Notes under the pieces: model-generated
What the model saw: the letters and a program-made list of their open reading frames with translations, nothing else
Databases searched by the model: none
Told to the model about the DNA's origin: nothing
Program-made: the position numbers and the translations under genes
Shown: in pieces, positions 60,879-64,000 of the stretch
How the letters are laid out: every line of letters starts with the position of its first letter
Position numbering within the stretch: position 1 is the stretch's first letter
Assembly (NCBI GenBank): GCA_964618895.1
Contig: CAZUDO010000008.1
Location: 1-64,000, forward strand
Direction of reading: 5' to 3'
DNA length: 64,000 bases
DNA from: CAZUDO01 sp964618895
GTDB lineage: Bacteria > Desulfobacterota > Binatia > DP-6

Positions 60879-61291
60879 GCCGGCCGCCACTGCGGCACCA
60901 GATCGCCGTCGGGAGATGGCGCGAAGTCGACCAGCAGCGCCATGTCCATCTGGAGCGTGTCGGCGGTCGCGCCGACGAGCCCGCCGATCGTGCGCACCCC
61001 CTCTTCACACTCGACCAGCAGGGCGACGTACGGCACGCGCTCCTTCCACAAAGGCAGCACGGGCGGATGCAGGACCACCCACGAGAGCAGCCGCGCCCGG
61101 CCGCTCGCCGGCGCCCACTCGTGCGCGAACGACAAGCAGGCGGGACACATCGGCCCCGGTGGGTGGCGCCACCGGCGGCATGGCGTGCAGCGCTGGAAGC
61201 GCAGCTCGCGCCGCCGTGCCGCCGCCCAGTAGGGGAGCCAATCGACGCCGCCCGTGCGGCGCTCGAACCCGGTCGCAGCCGTGTCGGTCAT
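60875..61291 (-). CDS. DUF35 OB-fold protein (zinc-ribbon partner of thiolase-like protein)
   Basis: The 138-residue protein has a zinc ribbon with Cys35, Cys38, Cys49 and Cys52 (CTPC...CPAC), then an OB fold (LLSWVVLHPP, YVALLVECEEGVRTIGGLVG). Such proteins form complexes with thiolase-like or LTP aldolase subunits; ChsH2-Ltp2 in steroid side-chain cleavage is the best known. It lies five bases after the thiolase-like gene and is coupled to the LLM gene. Confidence 0.9.
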   Translation of the reverse strand: MTDTAATGFERRTGGVDWLPYWAAARRRELRFQRCTPCRRWRHPPGPMCPACLSFAHEWAPASGRARLLSWVVLHPPVLPLWKERVPYVALLVECEEGVRTIGGLVGATADTLQMDMALLVDFAPSPDGDLVPQWRPA

Positions 61292-61296
61292 CGTCG

Positions 61297-62460
61297 TCAG
61301 TCCCCACGCAGCAGGAGCGCGCCCGTCGGCACCATGTTGCCACTGGTCACCAGCGACAGGCGCGCGCCCGCCACCTGGTTGAGCGACGTGCCGCGGATCT
61401 GGCGCGCCGCCTCGATGATCAGGTTGATGCCATGCACGTAGGCCTCCGACAGGCTCCCCCCACTCGTGTTGGTGGGCAGCCGGCCGCCCACCTCGAGGCC
61501 GTGGTCCTCGACGAACGCCCCTGCCTCGCCGGGCTTGCAGAAGCCGTATTCCTCCAGCGAGCCGAGAACGAGCGGCGTGAAGGCGTCGTAGAGCTGCGCC
61601 ACCGGCACGTCCCTGGGCTCCACCCCCGCCATGCGCCACAGGTCACGCGCCGCATACGCGCCCGGCGACTCGAGCAGCGGCTCCTTGAAGTAGTTGTTCA
61701 TGGTGACGTTGCGCGGCCCCATGCCCTGCGCCGCCGCCATGATGTAGGCGGGCTTCTGACGCAGGTCGCGCGCCAGGTCGGCCGCGGCCACGATCACCGC
61801 TGCCGCGCCGTCGGTTTCGAGGCAGCAGTCGAGCAGGCGGAGCGGCTCGGAGATGAAACGCGAGCGTTCGTGGTCGTCGACGGTGATCGGTTCGCGCATC
61901 ATCGCCACCGGGTTGTTGGTGGCGTGGCGGCGGCAGGCGGCCGCGATCCAGCCGAGGTGGCGGGTGGTGTAGCCGCGCTCGTGCAGGAACCGGCGCGCGA
62001 ACAACGCCACCTGGTCGACCGGGCGCACGAAGCCGTACGGCGAGAAGAGCGCCGTCTCGTTGGTTTCGGCGGCGCTGTTGTCGCGCTCGCGCGACGTGCC
62101 CGCCCACGGGCGGCCCCCCGAGCCGCGGTTGCGCGAGCGGTAGACGAGCACGCAGCGTGCCATGCCGGCGGCGATCGCGGCCGCCGCATGCCCGACCACG
62201 CCGCAGCCCCCGCCGCCGCCGTAGCCGACCTCGCCGAAGAAGCGCAGGTTCGGCACGCCGAGGTTGCGCGCGATGACGTTCTCGGACGTGGTCTGGATGC
62301 TCCACTTGGTCATGCCGTCGATGTCCGACGGCCGGAGCCCGGCGTCCTCGAGGGCGAGCTTCGCCGCCTCGAGTGCGGTCACGTCTTCGCTGCGACCGAT
62401 GTTTTTCGAGAACGGCAGCTGGCCGATGCCGACGATGGCGGCCTGGTCCTTGAGCGACAC
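61297..62460 (-). CDS. Thiolase-like / lipid-transfer-protein (SCP2-thiolase, LTP aldolase) family protein
   Basis: A 387-residue protein with AAIVGIGQLPFSKN at the start, a Gly-rich loop GYGGGGGCGVVG with Cys86 in the nucleophile position, AQLYDAFTPLVLGSLEEYGFC and GGSLSEAYVHGINL. With the adjacent DUF35 gene it resembles LTP-type aldolases or thiolases of acyl-CoA side-chain breakdown. GTG at this start gives the family-like N-terminus; a longer TTG form adds 12 residues. It heads a five-gene operon. Confidence 0.9.
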   Translation of the reverse strand: MSLKDQAAIVGIGQLPFSKNIGRSEDVTALEAAKLALEDAGLRPSDIDGMTKWSIQTTSENVIARNLGVPNLRFFGEVGYGGGGGCGVVGHAAAAIAAGMARCVLVYRSRNRGSGGRPWAGTSRERDNSAAETNETALFSPYGFVRPVDQVALFARRFLHERGYTTRHLGWIAAACRRHATNNPVAMMREPITVDDHERSRFISEPLRLLDCCLETDGAAAVIVAAADLARDLRQKPAYIMAAAQGMGPRNVTMNNYFKEPLLESPGAYAARDLWRMAGVEPRDVPVAQLYDAFTPLVLGSLEEYGFCKPGEAGAFVEDHGLEVGGRLPTNTSGGSLSEAYVHGINLIIEAARQIRGTSLNQVAGARLSLVTSGNMVPTGALLLRGD

Positions 62461-62524
62461 GTCGGCGGTGTAGCAGGGTCCGGCCGGCCCCGCCAAGCCA
62501 GGCCACGGGAATCAGGCGCCGCCA

Positions 62525-62533
62525 TGCTATACG
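62525..62533 (+). promoter_or_regulatory. Extended -10 (TGCTATACG) before fluC
   Basis: An extended -10 TG-N-TATACG ends six bases before the GTG start codon, so the mRNA would be leaderless. It leaves no room for an untranslated riboswitch. Confidence 0.45.
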
Positions 62534-62539
62534 GGCGGC

Positions 62540-62923
62540 GTGATACCGGGAACGAAACTCGCGTGGCTCGCCGCCGCCGGAGCGCTCGGCACCCTCGCCC
62601 GGTACGGACTCGGCGGCCTGGTGCAGCGGCTGGTACCCGCCACGTTCCCGTGGGGCACGCTGGTCGTGAACGGGCTCGGCTGCTTTCTCTTCGGCCTGGT
62701 GTGGACGCTGGCGCGCGAGCGATCGCTGATCGGGAGCGACACTCAGGGTATCGTCCTGGTCGGCTTCATGGGCGCGTTCACCACCTTCTCCACCTACGCG
62801 TTCGAGACCGGCGCCATGGTGCACGAAGCGCAGTGGGCACGCGCCGCCGCCAACCTCCTGGCACACAACGTCGGCGGGCTCCTGCTGTTCTTCCTCGGCA
62901 TCGCGGCCGGACGCACGCCGTGA
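62540..62923 (+). CDS. crcB: Fluoride channel FluC/CrcB
   Basis: Four-helix membrane protein of 127 residues that exports fluoride. GTLARYGLGG, FPWGTLVVNGLGCFLFG and FMGAFTTFSTYAFE are the family signatures, including the Na+/F- site Phe and Thr residues. The start is GTG. A fluoride riboswitch was looked for upstream and not found. Confidence 0.95.
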   Translation: MIPGTKLAWLAAAGALGTLARYGLGGLVQRLVPATFPWGTLVVNGLGCFLFGLVWTLARERSLIGSDTQGIVLVGFMGAFTTFSTYAFETGAMVHEAQWARAAANLLAHNVGGLLLFFLGIAAGRTP

Positions 62924-62936
62924 GACCCGCCCCAAC

Positions 62937-62965
62937 TTGACCACCCTGCCGCGGGGGCATACCAG
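62937..62965 (+). promoter_or_regulatory. Promoter of VOC-SirB1 genes
   Basis: TTGACC, 17 bp, TACCAG is a plausible sigma70-type promoter. Transcription would begin about ten bases before the ATG at 62982, supporting that start over the in-frame TTG at 62937. Confidence 0.5.
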
Positions 62966-62981
62966 TACGGGCCATCCCCTC

Positions 62982-63338
62982 ATGCACATCCGCCGCCTCG
63001 ATCACGTCTCCCTCCGCATCGCCGACCTCGGCCGGGCGCGCGCCTTCTACGAAGGCCTCCTCGGACTCCGCACCGCGCCCCGCCCCGAACTCGGCTTTCC
63101 GGGCACGTGGTACGACGTGGCCGGCACGCAGGTGCACCTGATCCAGCGCGACGGCGGCTTCGACGGCATCGACCCGACCGGGCCGCACTTCGCGGTGCAG
63201 GTCGAGAGCCTGGCCGCGGTCAAGCACGATCTCGAGGCGCGCGGCATCGAGTACCTCGCCTTCGGCGACACGCAACTGTGGATCCACGACCCCGACGGCA
63301 ACGTGGTCGAGCTGTGCGAGGCGTCCAGCCCCGGATGA
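62982..63338 (+). CDS. VOC/glyoxalase-superfamily protein
   Basis: The 118-residue single-module VOC protein has RRLDHVSLRIADLGRARAFYEGLLGL, YDVAGTQVHLIQ, GPHFAVQVESL and WIHDPDGNVVELCEAS. The His and Glu metal ligands of the fold are in place, but the substrate is unknown. It is coupled by ATGA overlap to the SirB1-like gene. Confidence 0.93.
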   Translation: MHIRRLDHVSLRIADLGRARAFYEGLLGLRTAPRPELGFPGTWYDVAGTQVHLIQRDGGFDGIDPTGPHFAVQVESLAAVKHDLEARGIEYLAFGDTQLWIHDPDGNVVELCEASSPG

Positions 63339-64000
63339 GCCTGCGCGACGACTTCGCCGCCGTCCTCGCTCCGGGCCCGCAGTGCGACCTGGCCCGGGGG
63401 GCGCTCACCATCGCGCGCATCGGCTATCCCGCGCTCGACGCCGCCCCGTACCTGGCCCGCCTGGACACGCTGGCGGACGGCGCCCGTCCGCGGCTCCGCC
63501 CCGGGCTGTCGCCTGCCGACGCCGGCCTCGCCGTCGCCGGCTACCTCTTCCACGACCTCGGCTTTCGCGGCAACGAGGACGACTACTACGATCCGTGCAA
63601 CAGCTTCCTGAACGACGTGCTCGAGCGACGCACCGGCATCCCCATCTCCCTGTCCGTGCTCCTGATCGAGACCGCGGTACGCCTCGGCCTCCCTGCCGAG
63701 GGCGTCGGCTTCCCCGGCCACTTCCTCGTGCGCATCGACACCGTGCTCCTCGACCCGTTCTTCGGGGGGCGCCCGATCGGGCCCGACGAGCTGCTGGCCC
63801 GCTACCGGGCGCTGGGCGACGGGCAGGCCGCCACCCTGCCCCACGACGCCCTCGCTCCCACCGATCGCCCCGCCATCCTGGCCCGCATGCTCCGCAACCT
63901 GGTGCGTACGTATCTCGACCGGAAGGAGCCCGCGAGCGCTCTCGAGGCGGTCGACCTGCTGCTCGTGCTCGCCCCGAACGCGCCCGACGAGATCCGCCTG
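63335..64000 (+). CDS. SirB1-family protein (transglutaminase-like with TPR), 3' end outside window
   Basis: The readable 222 codons are open to the window end. Landmarks are YYDPCNSFLNDVLERRTGIP, ISLSVLLIETAVRLGLPAEG and GVGFPGHFLVRIDTVLLDPFF. This is the SirB1/COG2912 type, in which the TPR part begins at about residue 180. Its function in most bacteria is unknown. ATG is set by overlap with the VOC stop (ATGA). Confidence 0.92.
   Translation, partial: MSLRDDFAAVLAPGPQCDLARGALTIARIGYPALDAAPYLARLDTLADGARPRLRPGLSPADAGLAVAGYLFHDLGFRGNEDDYYDPCNSFLNDVLERRTGIPISLSVLLIETAVRLGLPAEGVGFPGHFLVRIDTVLLDPFFGGRPIGPDELLARYRALGDGQAATLPHDALAPTDRPAILARMLRNLVRTYLDRKEPASALEAVDLLLVLAPNAPDEIRL

Noticed and set aside
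62461..62540. Fluoride riboswitch before crcB
   Set aside because: The conserved pseudoknot motifs were not found, and an extended -10 ends six bases before the start, leaving no leader.

Overview
The window is about 64 kb of very GC-rich, gene-dense bacterial chromosome. Genes commonly overlap by four bases (ATGA or GTGA), and GTG or TTG starts are frequent. The gene content points to a lineage formerly grouped with Deltaproteobacteria, possibly Candidatus Binatota. It includes acyl-CoA ligases, CoA-transferases, acyl-CoA dehydrogenase, LLM/F420-type oxidoreductases, a thiolase-DUF35 pair, SDRs, and secreted proteins with Thr/Ser linkers or Myxococcus-type Cys modules. That placement is inference, because no rRNA or ribosomal-protein gene is present. 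No integrase, transposase, prophage or CRISPR array is visible.

Layout. 1-4.2 kb: four tRNA genes directly behind rph-rdgB, then a divergent sigma-54 activator with a coupled receiver protein and two small genes. 4.2-9.1 kb: CoA-transferase and two acyl-CoA ligases. 9.2-12 kb: a degenerate PP2C gene behind a near-perfect sigma-54 promoter, then a secreted Thr-rich protein. 12-19 kb: SDRs, hydrolases, an O-methyltransferase, a CaiB-type CoA-transferase and a TIM-barrel remnant. 19-24 kb: an exported haem/beta-propeller protein with a lipoprotein, nadE and infA. 24-38 kb: GT-C-like membrane proteins, a GT2 enzyme, two TMTC-like TPR membrane proteins, a polyprenol-kinase-like protein, an acyl-CoA dehydrogenase, a strongly signalled secreted protein and a rhodanese-MIP18 fusion. 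38-46 kb: a dehydrogenase coupled to two secreted proteins, an SDR and a DUF2889 gene. 46-50 kb: clpS-clpA and a lysyl-oxidase homologue. 50-57 kb: GNAT, LLM, twin SagB-type flavoprotein, a truncated GST, a ten-repeat Cys-rich exported protein and a ROK kinase. 57-64 kb: a five-gene operon (thiolase-like, DUF35, exported LLM, zincin, frameshifted beta-propeller), then fluC/crcB, a VOC protein and a SirB1-type gene cut by the window end.

The most unusual feature is a family of five palindromic elements of 113-133 bp, plus one miniature derivative. They sit in all four of the larger, otherwise unexplained gaps between convergent genes, and one gap holds two copies in opposite orientation. Each has perfect or near-perfect arms of 21-31 bp around a 71-73 nt core. 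Arm sequence differs between copies yet stays self-complementary, a second inner stem also covaries, and the two sides of the internal loop are conserved. This pattern suggests a structured RNA or a DNA-hairpin mobile element. A second system-level hypothesis is a eukaryote-like protein O-mannosylation set, with the Thr-rich exported protein as a possible substrate.
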